From Cololabis saira (lineage: Eukaryota; Chordata; Actinopteri; Beloniformes; Belonidae): a stretch of DNA of 64,000 nt. The stretch covers positions 6,252,827 through 6,316,826 of the forward strand of contig NC_084590.1 in the NCBI RefSeq assembly GCF_033807715.1, in the 5' to 3' direction. A program made the position numbers and the translations under genes. This document shows, in pieces, positions 1-12,308 of the stretch. The notes below the pieces were generated by a model. It was given only the letters and a program-made list of their open reading frames with translations, was not told the DNA's origin and did not search any database. Position 1 is the stretch's first letter, and every line of letters starts with the position of its first letter.

Positions 1-790
1 GGACAAGGCACACTGGACCATATTAACCAGTTGGTGTGTTATGTGCAGGAGACATGAGCGAAGACAACATAAGTTATTGGGAATACGTGTCCTGATCACT
101 GTATTCTGATACAGGAAAATAACCACCGAAGTGCAATCAAAAATGTGGTATCAAATAATCAGAACAATAATTACTTCCCATCTGGGCTAGGAACCTCCGG
201 GCTCCTAACTGCCACAAACTAACTGACACAGCAACCTTGAAACACTCGCTCTCCGGGTTTTCTGCCATCTAATTTTCATCTCTGATACCTCCAGAGTACT
301 TGAATTCAAAGTAACTCCAGAAGCCTGTAATTACATCAGGAGGAGAGGTTCTTCCTGACCATAAGCATAGTTGTGGTATTTCATTGGTTGAATTCCTGGA
401 GACTTGTCAAAGGTGAATGTTTTTGTACCACGCCTGCAAAGTTTATGCAAAGCATTACTTTTATTTCTAATATGATTGATAGTCAGCACGGCCAATGGCT
501 AGTGAAGCAACCACCTGTTTGTATTATTAACCAGCGTTGGCTAAAAGCGATGGTTATCTTTGGTTTCGCTGGCGAGTCAACGTGTTAAACGGTACATCCT
601 GCTGGAAACGTCTGATGGCACCTTCCGCAGATATTCCAGCGGGGTTCAGCTGAAGGAACTGAGTGACATACTGTGGGCATATTTCCATCGGCTTTGAAAG
701 TAACATCACTGCACCCTGTACGAAGAAAAACAGGCTTCAGAGCGGGTATTAAGAAACCAATTGTTTTATACAGTCTTTGGTCTGGAGTGC
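1..790. other. Unique sequence, nothing recognised
   Basis: AT-moderate DNA with only short chance frames. I see no splice-flanked coding exon, RNA gene or clear transposon terminus. Confidence 0.5.
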
Positions 791-794
791 CTCC

Positions 795-985
795 CATTCG
801 CAGCCATTTCCACTGGTACAGAACGTAATGAACCAACTGCAACCAGGTGGGGGCGGGCTTTATGTGACGACTCATACAGGAGCATCCAAGAGCCGCAATT
901 CAGAACAACCTACACGGATGCCAAGTTGGTTTTATACCTTGGATCAACAATGTTTTACTGCAAAACCGACAACATTTAGCAGCAT
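795..985 (+). repeat. Dispersed repeat, copy 1 (related to 60175-60332)
   Basis: This stretch aligns with 60175-60332 in the same orientation. Shared blocks include CATTTSCACTGGTACA, a GACTCAT..AGGAGC/GACTCAT..CGAGCG segment with the following TCCAA, and ACTGCARAACCGACAACA. Copy 2 lacks about 35 bp in the middle. The resemblance to a fish MITE is from memory only. Neither copy shows clear termini, so class is unassigned. Confidence 0.6.
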
Positions 986-1970
986 CCCTACACCTCCACA
1001 GCCACTGGATGTGTTTTCTTGACCAAAGGGCCTGGAACCCCCATCAAAGGGCAGCCACTGTGAGTCCCACCAGAGGACACCCACGTGTGGTCCAGTCAGA
1101 CGTGCTGTGGAGCAGTTGGAGAAGCATCCCAGAACAAGCATCTGTCTCAGGTCCACTTGAGTAAGCAGCAGCAATTTAAACACATCAGGTCGGGCTGGCA
1201 GGAAGTCAGACACAGGACTGCCATGGAGAATCTGGCGAATTTTCAAAATAAAAGACCCTGAGAGGCCTCATACCTGAAGACTACGTTAACCCGTGGAGGT
1301 GGTGTATAAACAATTAAATAAAGAAAATCATTGAGATGGCTCTTCAGGCTCGTAGAGTAGTGATTCAGACTGTTTTTAGAGCTTGTCCCAGCTAAGTACA
1401 CCCTGGATTGGTTCATACATACACTTTTACAGGGTTCAATATTGTTGAATATACAGGAGAACTGATGTAAAATATGTGCCCTCCATGTTCCATCTTCATG
1501 TCTCTAAAGCTTATCAAGCATCATTGTTCTCTCCAGAATATCATGCTCTTAGTTGTTAACCTGACTTTTTGGCTCATAGCGGCTGCAGAGAAGAACAGAG
1601 CCTGTTGGGTCTTCACACATCCAAGGGTTTCTGTGGCGTAGTTCTGGATGCCAACTGAATGAGTCTTCATGAAAGACTTCTTTCAGGTCTGCTGAACCTG
1701 TTGAGAGTTGGCTGAAGTAGTGGTGAGCGAAGTGAAAGGGAGGACTGGAGCTCAAAGGTGCATAGAGATTGAAAGTGAAGTACTCACAAAACAGCTAAAG
1801 TGAGTTTTAATTCAAGGAATTTGCCCACTTCCTTTAAAATATTATATCAAACTATTTCTCTATGTCCGTTGGTCCGTTTTCATTCGTCCGCTCGTTTGCT
1901 GAGAACCAAACCAACTCCTTCTTGTGACAGAACATGATGAATTTCTGGCATGTTTGAAGGGTGTGGGGTA
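986..1970. other. Unique sequence before the AT array
   Basis: No gene or element recognised. A 22-base string at 1654-1675 (ACTGAATGAGTCTTCATGAA..) recurs at 2107-2128 between the two AT arrays, suggesting a local templated duplication. Confidence 0.5.
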
Positions 1971-1972
1971 TG

Positions 1973-2192
<220 letters not shown>

Positions 2193-2193
<1 letters not shown>

Positions 2194-4135
2194 TGTAAGT
2201 AGTTGTGAAACTGATGTCTTTTTTTTGTGTGGCCTTTTTTGAGAGCTGTGACTTCATTGTTTCTGTTCACAGCAGCGTCCATGGAAAACTCTGCTCCTGG
2301 GGGCTGAGGGCCTGCGACGGGATACACAAAAGGTTAGCCAATTACTTTCACTGTACAGAATGGTTGTAAATCTCTACGGCCCTCTCTCTTTCTATTTTGC
2401 CTTTTGATCTGTATGTGATCCTTGCTTTGATGTCACTCTCGCCGCCAACTTACACGTGATCCACCAATATGCAGGCATCCAACCATAGAAGTAGGTTTTG
2501 AATGCAGGTTCATACAAATGTGAAAATGTATGGCTTTCTTTAGTTTCTCAACTCAAAGGCTCTTTTGTGGGTTTACAGCAGGGCTGAAAAGAAGTATACG
2601 CTCAGAAACTACACATATACAGTAAAGTATTTCTGAGCTTTTCTGCACAAGTTTTTATAACTCTCGCTCAATGACATACAGTAGTGTCAAGGAATGTTAA
2701 AAAACATATTCAAGGCATTAAAAAAACTGCTAAAAAAAACACAGATTGAATGCTAAAGAAATAAAAGATTAAATGTCCAAGGCTGGACTTGTCTCTTGTA
2801 ATCTCCTCTGACGAGATGGAAAATGTTCACAGCGACACCACGTGACTTTTTGTGTGCATGTGAGTGTAGCTGAAAGGTGCTGGACAGTACAAAGACTTAC
2901 CTCATTCCAGTGGCATTCCCTGAGAGAAAGCACAGGCGCACTGTATAGCAGGGGGAAGCAAGAGCGGAGAGCCCACACCCTCCAGGGAACAGCACTACTT
3001 CCATTTAAAACAAGCAACCAGTCAAAAGGAACAGGGGACATCCCTCCATCAGATCTTCAAGGTGTCAGCCCCAAACATGGCTGCTACCTGCAAAAATGTC
3101 CACCCTCCCCATCAAATGGCACATTTGCCTATGAAACAATACATGATTTTATAAAAATGGTGATTTACAGCCATAATTATGCAACATCTTCCTCACGAGC
3201 ACCCCAGCGCCAAGGACAGATGACTTGAGGAATCTTTCTAGTCCTTATTAACCATCCAAAGTACGATACAATAAACACAAGCAGCATACCAAATGAAGAG
3301 GAAAAAGCTCCGCTTTAAACTTACATAAACTTACTTAAACACAATTCCAACACCAAGTAGCTAAAAAGAAAATAACTTAATTCTTGTCTTCCAAAGTTTC
3401 TGAAATGAATCTAAATAATTCAGGCAGGTTTCTCTTTCGTGGTGAAAGTGAACTAAAGCTGGAAATATTGGGTTGTTATTTTCTTAATCCTGGTTGAAGA
3501 ATGCCTGAAGTGACGTGGTTTTGTAAAACACCCGTTGATTCGGCTGGTTGTGAAGATGCCGTCAAGGTGTCAGTTAGCCTCTACGCATCCATCGCTCAGC
3601 TGTTCCACGTGGAGGAGAGCAGCTCACAAACTGAAGAGGTCAAGAGTGTGAACTAGGTTTGGGAATAGAGATGATTTTGGAAATGATGTTGAGAACAGAA
3701 AAGTGTAACAAAAAGAGGATTGCACTCTCGGGTTGGGATTTTGAATTGGTCACGGATTCTGTATTTTGAATCTCGGATTTGGGGTTTTGATTCGCAGTAA
3801 ATTGGGCGTTGAATTGAGGCCAGAGGAGGGGCTGAGTGTTTTCTAATTCTTATGCACTGATCGACCAACTCACTTCGGTAACTCCACTGCCCCAATTTTG
3901 ATTGGAGTGTGGACTGTGAATTGAATTTTGGCTACACATCACGCATTGGTTCTTTAAGGAGTTTTTAGTTTGCAGGAGGCAATAACACACACCATTAGCT
4001 CATAACTTGCTAGATTTAGCATGCTTACCTTTGCAGGAATTTTTGGAAAAGGCGACCAACCAGCCTTGCTTAAAATGTGTTGTGTTTCAGGGTCTTGTTT
4101 TCCTTAACATCAAATGTAAAATGCAGGACATTAAG
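2193..4135. other. Unique non-coding sequence
   Basis: About 1.9 kb without recognisable genes or elements. The 2842-3228 frame is a chance frame with no domain I know. 3650-3960 has repeated TTTTGAATT/GATTTTG strings of low complexity. Confidence 0.5.
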
Positions 4136-4139
4136 ATGA

Positions 4140-5440
4140 TAATTTACCTGCCCCAAGCTGAGACTGAGAAATATTTGGAAAGCATATGGGAAAAAGAGGC
4201 ACCGCATAACACCAGTGCTCCATGCCCAGTGGATTTGACCACAGCAATCTCCCACTACAAAAAACGGTCGCCATCACAATGGCAGACATCCAAAACAAAG
4301 TCTCAAGTATAAAGAGTTGGACAGTACCAGACCCTGATATGATACGCATCTACAGGCTGAAGAAATTAACCACACTCTATAAAGGCCCAGCAGCACAAAT
4401 GAACCAACTGCTAAAATGTGGGACATACTCAGGGTGTTTAATCCAAGGCCATACAATTTTGAGGATGCCAAGGACAGGGAAATTCCATCCACATACATGT
4501 CAATCATCTGTCTCTGTGCAACATGGGAGCTACCGTCAGACATCATAGTAGCCAAAATCAGCAGGCTCCTGGCTGCACACACCGCTAGCCCAGATGGGAA
4601 TTATAAGGAACACAAGAGGAGCCAATTCATTAAAAACACAGTGGTTCTGTGGAAGACAGTTTTTGAGGCCAATACAAAGACAACTCTGCTCTCTGCTAGG
4701 GACCACTAATAGCTGTTCCAAATTGGAGCAAGTATCCTCCACATTGAGGATATCTGTATGCCAAGACTGAATGAGATGTCATCGTCAGTCAACCTCACCA
4801 GTATATACAACAGCAACATCACACTACAACTTAGCAAATGATCGGAACAGTTCAACATACTGCACCTCAGGATTCTACAAGCAGAAGGAAGCCGTGAAGG
4901 GTATGTAAGAAAATCACCCTCAAACCACACACGTACCCCCAAACAGTGAGGTCAATCACAAAGGTATCAATTGGCCGAATTGAATTGCAAACCATTAATA
5001 CATATGGGATTTCTCCCAGCAATGAACTGCCAAGTGAACATTCAGGCAACCCAATAATGATGAGGAGGACCCACCATAGAAAAAGAAGTCCTTACATAGC
5101 ATGCACCACCAGCAAACTGAAGGAGTGGCTGATATTGAGAAGTCCTAACAGTGTGTAGAAAAGGCTGGTCTGAGGTCTTCTGCACCAAATAAGACCCCAG
5201 GTGCAGGCTGTACAGAGATACCCTGAGAAAACCCACCACAGAACAGCAGGGTTTAAGATCCAGGAAGGCATTTACTGCAGGTGCTTGGTATGGGGTTCCA
5301 TGTACACCATACCAAGAAGCTGGAAAAAGAGACAGACACACTGTCAAAGATATAAAGCTTAGGTCTATAGCAGCATATCTAGGATGAAGCTTGGTTAAAG
5401 ACCAGCTGCTATAGTCTTGTCCTGTCGCTGCAGCTACGAG
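4140..5440 (+). mobile_element. Decayed LINE, Dong/R4 (Rex6-like) reverse transcriptase region
   Basis: Short frames that together follow the order of a site-specific-type LINE polymerase: an N-terminal segment with SIKSWTVPDPDMI and LKKLTTLYKG (4298-4400), then AAQMNQLL, then in another frame SIICLCATWEL and IIVAKISR (4500-4570), FIKNTVVLWKT near 4630, IELQTINTYG near 4985, and a Cys-rich tail. Several frame changes and stops show it is dead. These phrases are what I associate with fish Rex6/Dong-like elements, which carry a restriction-like endonuclease. The clade name is from memory; membership in a LINE polymerase family is firmer. Confidence 0.65.
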
Positions 5441-5479
5441 TACTGGCCCTAACACACTAGAGTTTGCACTAACTATAGG

Positions 5480-5935
5480 CTTTACTGAACACTAACGTTT
5501 TAAGTGTGGTTTTAAAGGTGGAGGTGGTGTCAGCCTCCTTAACCCAGATTGGAAGTTGGTTCCATGGTAATGGTTCCTGATAGCAAAAGACCATTCTCCA
5601 GATCTACATTTGGATACTCTAGGAACTACGAGTAAACCTGCACTCTGAGAACTGAGACCTCTGTTAGGAACATAAGGTACAATCAAGTCTTTCAAATATC
5701 ATGAAACTAGGCCGTTAAGGACTTTATACACAAGTAATACAATTTTGAATTGGATTCTGAGTTTTACTGTGAGCCAATAGAGTGAGTCTAACACTGGAGA
5801 GACGTGGTCTCTCTTGCTGATTCCTGTCAGCATTCGTGCTGCTGCATTTTGGATCAGCTGGAGCCTATTCAGCAAATTACTTGGACATCCTGCTAATAAC
5901 ACATTACAGTAATCTGGTCTACAAGGTAAAAAGGC
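5480..5935 (-). mobile_element. L2/Rex1-type LINE fragment (polymerase C-terminus)
   Basis: Read on the - strand, DYCNVLLAGCPSNLLNRLQ leads into LIQNAAARMLT, then a segment ending in FKIVLLVYKVLNG, then in another frame LIVPYVPNRGL and SAGLLVVPRVSK. This is the hallmark C-terminal region of CR1/L2-group LINE polymerases in fish. At least one frameshift near 5695 separates the two parts. It abuts the Rex3 fragment at 5941. Confidence 0.8.
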
Positions 5936-5940
5936 CTGAA

Positions 5941-7245
5941 TTAAAGCAATGATGAATGGTCAACTTGGGGCTGTGGTTCATAAATTGGGAAAGTGACTCC
6001 AGCAGATTCCGGGAACAACTGGAGATCTCTGACCACAAGAGTAATGCCAAGGCCCAGCATAGATACTGCATAGAGCTTTCTGGTTCCCAGACCTCTGGTA
6101 AAGCACAGGACTTTGGTCACGGATTTGTAAGTACTGATTCTCATCCCAGTCACTTCATGCTTGGCTGTGAACCGCTCCAGCGAGAGTTAAATGTCTTGGC
6201 CCAATGAAGCCAACAAAACCACATAATTTGAAAAAAGCAGAGACCCAATTCTGAGGTCATCAAAACCGGACCCCTCAGCTGCACTTAGAAATCCCTGTGT
6301 ATGAACAGAATCAGTCACAAAAGGGCCCACTAGGGAGGCTGAGGAATGTGATCCTCCTGTATTTGGAGCACACCCTTCTGTCTCACTTCTTAAAGAAGGG
6401 GACCACTACACCGGTCTGCAGATCCAGAAACACTGCCCCTGATGTCCATGCAATGTTGCACAGGCATATCAATCAAGACAGCTACCCAACATCCAAAGCC
6501 CTATGGAACTCAGAGGGGATCTCATCCACGCCTTGTGTCTTGCCAATCAGGAGCTTCTAAACCACCTCAGTAACCTCAGCCCCAAAGATAGGAGAGCCCA
6601 CCTCCAAACATGAAGGGTGTGCTTATTCACAAGAAGTTTTCAAACTATTCTCTCCACTGACTCACAGCATCCCAAGTCGAAATCATCAGTGTACTATCCC
6701 CACCATACACAGTGTTGGTTGTGCACTGCAGACCCTGACAATACGTTTGAGCCTACCAGGTTTGACCAGCATCCCCCCCACCATCGGAGCCAACTCACCA
6801 CCAGGTGGTGATCAGGTGACAGCTCCGCTCCTCTCTTCACCCGACTGTCCAAGACATGTGGCCGCAAATCCAATGACACAACTATAAAGTCGATCGTTGC
6901 TCTGCTACCAAGGGTGTCTGAGATTATAACAAAGGACCAATGACAAAACACAGCTAGGGTTCAGATTAGAGGGGCTGTTTCTCCCAGTCATGCCATTCCA
7001 GGTCTCACTGTCATTGCACACATGAACACTGAAGTCCCCCAGCAGGGGCATTTTCTAGCACCCCACCTAAGGACACCAAGAAGGGTGGCTATTATGAACT
7101 GCTGTTTGATGCATAAATACAAAAAACAGTGAGGACCCACCCCCCCACCCCCACCTAAAGGTGAAGGGATGCTTCCATCTTGTTCACTGGTGTGAACCCC
7201 AATGTAGAGACACAGAGCTGGGGGGCAATAAGTATGCCCACTCCA
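5941..7245 (-). mobile_element. Rex3 (RTE clade) LINE, endonuclease plus part of the polymerase, broken
   Basis: On the - strand, reading from 7245 downwards: the LLGDF, NDSETW and GRN motifs of the AP-type endonuclease (7050-6960), then DLRPHVLDSRVKRGAEL and DHHLVVSW (about 6870-6780), then polymerase pieces with DLQTGVVVPFFKK (about 6430-6385) and TGMRISTYKS (about 6150-6110). TGVVV following WQ/LQ is the conserved Rex3 polymerase site I remember. Much of the central polymerase, including the catalytic YADD/FADD box, is deleted, and stops and frameshifts occur throughout. The 5' part of the same element continues at 7850-8112 after an interruption, so this is one copy split in two. Confidence 0.8.
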
Positions 7246-7700
7246 GCTACCTGATGAGAGTCCAGAAATATGAGCACATAACACCTGTTCTCCACTCACT
7301 CCACTGGCTCCCTGACTCAACCCGGATTGAATACAAAGCCATAAGTGCATAAATGGACATGCACCTCCGTACCTACAAGAACTCATTACTCCCCAAACCT
7401 CTACTTGCACCCTCAGATTTACAAACTGCTCGCTCCTCCGGGATCCCAATACCAAGCTCCGCACCATGGGCGACCGGGCCTTTTGCTCAGTAGCGCCCCG
7501 CTTATGGAACAGTCTCCCTGAACATCTAAGGGCGGGACAGACACTGGACTCTTTTAAGACTGACCTAAAAACCTTTTTATTCAGGAAGGTGTTTTTGAGT
7601 TTAGTTTCATGACTTATTATTGTTAGTTTTAACTATGTACTGGCTCTATGGCACTGTGGATTTTTGGATGAAGATTGCCTTACAAATAGAATTTATTATA
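7246..7700 (+). mobile_element. L2-type LINE 3' end inserted in the Rex3 copy
   Basis: The + strand encodes HITPVLHSLHWLPDSTRIEYKAI, then after a stop a PKPLLAPSDLQTARSS-like segment, a broken AYGTVSLN (normally LWNSLP), and a KTFLF-like end before 7590. The untranslated end runs to GCCTTACAAATAGAATTTAT near 7700. It lies exactly where the Rex3 sequence on the opposite strand is interrupted, so it arrived after the Rex3 copy. Stops and frame breaks show it is inactive. Confidence 0.7.
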
Positions 7701-7849
7701 TTGGTATAACCATAAACACCTCAAACTGACATAGACCCACCCCAAACACAACCACTACAGCCCCAAACCAAAGCAGCAAGAGGGGACGAATGGGCAGTAG
7801 GGCATGCCCATATCAAAATTTCCTGAAATGTTCTAGTTATTATTATTTA

Positions 7850-8112
7850 CGTTGGGAAACTCCAGAACAGAACAGGATCCAACCCCTCTCAAGTAAATTG
7901 GTTCCAGAGCTCAAGCCATGCATTGAGGTGAGTCCAACTATATCTAGCCAGAACTTTTCGGGATCCTTCCCTGCCAGGGAGGTGATACGTCCGCTTCTTC
8001 ATCAGAGGATCAGACCGCCAGGGTCCCTGCCTTTGGCCACCACCCAACTCGTACTGCACCTGACCCCTCCCACAGGTGGTGAGCCAATGGGAAGGGGGAC
8101 TCATGTTGCCTT
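7850..8112 (-). mobile_element. Rex3 LINE, 5' segment
   Basis: Reverse-complement sequence carries the Rex3 leader and start of the endonuclease as I remember it: AGATATAGTTGGACTCACCT, then GGCTTGAGCTCTGGAACC, then GAGAGGGGTTGGA. Continuity with 5941-7245 is lost only across the L2 insertion. Upstream (toward 8110) the leader reads CCAATGGGAAGGGGGACTC on the + strand. Confidence 0.7.
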
Positions 8113-8129
8113 TTTGAGCTGTGACCAAA

Positions 8130-8215
8130 CTGAGCTCCTCCTTGAGCCACCACCATATCCTGGTATAGGGGTTTGCATGCTCTCATAGATCCTAGGAGAT
8201 CAGTTGTCCGGGGAT
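8130..8215 (+). mobile_element. Rex3 leader fragment in opposite orientation
   Basis: GGGGTTTGCATGCTCTCATAGATCCTAGGAG followed by GTTGTCCGGGG resembles the very start of Rex3 leaders, but on the + strand, whereas the neighbouring segment up to 8112 is on the - strand. The element therefore ends in an inverted leader piece, a known by-product of LINE target-primed insertion (twin priming) or a later inversion. Confidence 0.5.
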
Positions 8216-8630
8216 AAAAAAGTTAGTTCAGTTTGATGAATGAAAAATGTTGTCTCATTCTTGTCTGAAACAGGCTTTCATTGTTGTATCTCTCTTTCAT
8301 GATGCTCCTAATGTTTGAAGCAAAGTTCTGGACTGAAGGCAGCCTAGTTCAGCAGATCCATGCTTTGTCTTGCTCAAAGAAGTGAAGGCTTCCCTGAAAA
8401 AGAAATCGTCTGGATGGGAGCATATGGTGCTCTAAAACCTGTGTATATCTTTTAGCGCCGATGTTTCCTGTCCCAATGTTTAAACTGCCAGTTACATAGA
8501 CACTGATTTGTTTTCATACCATCAGAGATGCAGGATTTTGAACTGAGTGCTGATAACAAGCTGGATAGAATCCTCTAGCCTTCAGTATGGAGGACTTGGT
8601 GTGCATGGTTTCCATAAACATAATCCCATC
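8216..8630. other. Unclassified spacer
   Basis: No motif recognised; no frame above 60 codons makes sense. Confidence 0.4.
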
Positions 8631-8780
8631 TGGTTTTTCTCCCACTAGGGGGGTTTTTACCTGCCATTGTTTATGTAATAATTGCTCAGGGGTCATGTTC
8701 TGGGTCTCTGGAAAGATCCTAGAGACAACTTCTGTTGTAATACACGCTTTATAAATAAAATTGAATTGAATTGAATTGAA
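8631..8780 (+). mobile_element. L2-type 3'-tail repeat, copy 1
   Basis: Begins GGTTTTTCTCCCACTAGG, continues through ACCTGCCATTGTTTATGT and GGAAAGATCCTAGAGACAAC, and ends in a (TTGAA)n tail after AATAAAATTG. Two longer copies of the same family are at 43664-43978 and 45990-46326. The 5-bp 3' tail repeat and 5' truncation fit a LINE 3' end or a SINE sharing such an end. Clade is inferred. Confidence 0.8.
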
Positions 8781-8841
8781 ACACAGTTTTTCACTCTAAT
8801 ACAGTCCATTAGATTGACTTTTGGTGAACTATCAAATATGG

Positions 8842-9613
8842 ACCAATCAGATGAGGGGGGGGCGCTTTTTGGCATCTAGCATCGCCACGGTAACGCTTTT
8901 GAAAGAGAAAAGTAATGTTCAAAATGGCCGACTTCCTGTTCGGTTTCGGCCATGGCGCCAAGAGACTTTTCTTTAAGTTGCGACATGATACAGGTGTGTA
9001 CCGATTTTCGTGCATGTACGTCAAACCGTATTGTGGGGCTTGAGGCGCAAAGTTTTTTTCTGTCTGAACCAATCAGATGAAGGGTAGGCGCGCTTTTTGG
9101 CGTCTAGCGTCGCCACGGTAACGCTTTTGAAAGAGAAAAGTAATGTGTGTTGTCGCAGGATGAAGGCGCACATTTTGATGTATAACACACCTGGGTGCAC
9201 ATTACGGTTCGGGCTCTGAAGCGGATGAAGAAATGGCATAAATTTCGCCAAAATGACACGATTAATTAAAAATGGCCGACTTCCTGTTTGGTTTCGGCCA
9301 TGGCGCCAAGAGACTTTTCTTTAAGTTGCGACATGATACAGGTGAGTACCGATTTTCGTGCATGTACGCCAAACCGTATTGTGGGGCTTGAGGCACAAAG
9401 TTTTCTAGGAGGCGCTGTTGAGCCATTTTGCCACGCCCATTAATGCAAACCATTAAATATCACATTTTTCGCCAGGCCTGGCTTGCGTGCAAAATTTGGT
9501 GACTTTTGGGGCACGTTTAGGGGGTCAAAAAGGCCCTCCTTTCGTGAGAAGGAAAATAACAATTCCTACAGATACAATAGGGCCTTCGCACTGTAAGTGC
9601 TCGGCCCTAATAA
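8842..9613 (+). repeat. Composite dispersed repeat with internal direct duplications
   Basis: Block A (ACCAATCAGATGA..GGCGTCTAGCGTCGCCACGG) occurs at 8842-8918 and 9068-9146. Block B (AATGGCCGACTTCCTGTT..GGGGCTTGAGGC) occurs at 8921-9059 and 9268-9405. A unique block C sits at 9147-9267, and a tail at 9406-9613 has CGCCAGGCCTGGCTTGCG and ends AATAGGGCCTTCGCACTG.. CTCGGCCCTAATAA. I remember this type of sequence as abundant in fish genomes but cannot assign a class: there are no evident TIRs, poly-A or protein motifs. Confidence 0.7.
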
Positions 9614-11690
9614 GGGGTCATGAGATTTACAAATCATTACTTTCTGCTTTAATTTATCTTTTAAGTCATGTATCAACTGTTCTTTGGGTTGGGTTGAACA
9701 GACCATCAAAAATAGCAAAATACATATTGTTAATGCTGTCCTGAAAAAGTTCAAAGGAGCCTCATTGTTGAAGTGGGCCATGCAGATGTGTAACGTCTGT
9801 GTTTGTGAACAGGCCCGCAGTATGCAAAGTTCATTACTAAATTAGTAGCTGTCCATCTGTTCTTTTTCGATTCTCCTTTTGACTTGTTTTATTTAGTAAA
9901 GTCCACACGTTTGCTACTATGACAGCCTCCCAGCACATCCTTTGGCCTTCTGTCAATTTTGCTCTGGAGAGCTGTTGGGCTTTTTGGAGAAACTTCACAC
10001 AAAAAGTCACATCTTTCTCGCTGCCTTGAAAATGTGTCACAGTGGACTTAAAACAGACGTGCTTTGAGCACTAAAACAACATCCGAATGGGACTTTGAGA
10101 GATCTTTGTTGACGTGAACGTCCAAAAACCTCAACTTTGGGAAGAAGAATGGACCAGAATTCCTCCAGAACCGTAAGAGACTCTGATGAAGTCTGACAGG
10201 AAAACTAGGATTTCACGTTTATTGCAACTAATGGTGGAGCTACAGGCTTTTGAATTATAGTGTAATTTTTGTCAAATGATGGCATGATGAGTAACACAAT
10301 ATACATTGTTATATCTGAGCTTGTATTTGCCAAATTCTTAGATCCACTTTAACTTGATTTTTTTTTTGTGCATTTTTAGATTTAACAAAAAGGGGTGCTA
10401 ACTTTAGCATATGCTTGTTTAAAGCAGAGATTATCAGCATGTTTTGGTCCAAGACAAGACAAAAATCATTATTAGACATACTAAAGATCCATCTGAGGAT
10501 ACTTTTTAACATCTGGGAGCATACCGTTAAAACTAGCATTTTGGAACGAGCTAAAGGGGTTTCATCGTAGTCATTTTGTTGAACGTTTACATGCCTCCTT
10601 TTCTACAAAGCTTTTCTCCAGCTTGAAGCGCAGTACAGCAGCCTTGAAAAGACGTCCATCCCCTTGCTGATAATTGGACATTTTCTTTTGTGCTGCTCTC
10701 CCTGGGTCAATGCCAGCCTAGCTGCTGGCTCTGTTGAATTTTTGTCAGTATTGAATTTCCTTCTTAATGGAATTCCTCTATTTGTGACCCTTCTATGAAT
10801 TTGGGATTGAAATCCAAGGTGACACAATTATTAAAAATGGACACTGTTTGCCAATAAAAAGCAAATTCTTATCATTAAAGTTCGGTCAGACAATAAAAGC
10901 CCAGATTTTCTGCCTCACAATTCACCTCACTGCTCTACAGCAGCGGCGGCACCCAGGCGCTGTCTGACAGATGCATGATGGGTACTGGCGTGCGAGTGGG
11001 GGATGGGCAGCGGCAGAAAAATCGACTGGCAGAGTAACGAATGGCAGGCGGCCAGGTTGTCAGCTCGCAGCGGCAACCGATACATGAAAATAACAGAAAG
11101 AGAGAAGAAGAAGAAAATGAGGAGGAAGGCAGGGAGATGGACAAAAAGAGGGCAGGGTTACAACAAGTACCCACCAATGCAGCAAAAAGGAGATTCACAG
11201 GCAATCACAGGACAAATTCTGACACAAAAATGGTTTCTAGAGAAAAATACACTAAATTGATCCTCCGGCATTCTCTGAACTATAGCTTATATTCTGTTAA
11301 ATAAAAAAAGACGTCTGCAGGAGGATTTAAGAGGCAATGCCACTGTCTGATTATGCTTTCCATCACTACTTGGACCACATTATTGTTTAAAGTCTCTCAG
11401 TGAAGTTACCAGCAATCACTGAATGTAATTTAAGAACATCTCTTTCATAAGTCATGACTGCTGCCAGTTCTTTGGTAACCAGTAAAGTAACTAACATTAT
11501 TAGTTGGTTTGTTTTGGTTCCGTCTCTAGCGCTCAACAACATGTACACATAATCCATAGTGGTCACAGCAGTTGATAAAGTCAAATAAAAATCCCAATCT
11601 ATGCAATCTATCTAGACACCACCAGGCCTGGATGATCCGTGTAAAAGTTCCCGTGGATCACGGCCGTTCTGATCGATGAAGGCGGTCCAC
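9614..11690. other. Unique non-coding sequence
   Basis: No element or coding exon recognised over about 2 kb. 10930-11160 is somewhat CpG- and purine-rich (GAAGAAGAAGAAAATGAGG) but its frames have no familiar motif. Confidence 0.5.
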
Positions 11691-12308
11691 TGCTCAACTA
11701 CTTCACTCTGTTATACTCACAATGTGTCTAATGATATTAAAGCTGCGAATATCTCACACATGCGAATATCGGCCTTTCTTTTCTGATATCTCTGCTTGGA
11801 TGAAGGACCGTCACCTTCAGCTAAATCTGTCCAAAACTGAGCTCATTGTTTGTCCAGCCAGTCAGTCCTTACCTCCTCAGATAAGCGTGCAGCTGGATTC
11901 CACCGCACTTGTGCCCACGTCTTCTGCCAGGAATCTTGGTGTCATGTTATAGACAGCCAGCTGACCTTTAAGGAGCATGTTGCCTCGGTTTATTGGTCTT
12001 GCTGTTTTGCTCTCTAAAACATCAGAAAAATCAGACCCTACCTGACAGAACATATGGCACAGCTCTTGGTTCAGGCTCTGGTCGTGTCACGTATTGACTA
12101 CTGTAATTCCTTGTTGGTCGGCCTTCCTGCTGCTCAGTTAAGCCTCTGGAGATGATCCAGAATGCAGAAGAAAGTCTGGTCTTCAACCAACCCAAGAAAG
12201 CTCATGTCCCTCTGCTGCTAATCTCCCTGCACTGGATTCCAGTTGCAGCATCAAGTTCAAAGCTCTGATTCTGGCTACCAAACACTTACCCAAACGGCTC
12301 CTCAATAC

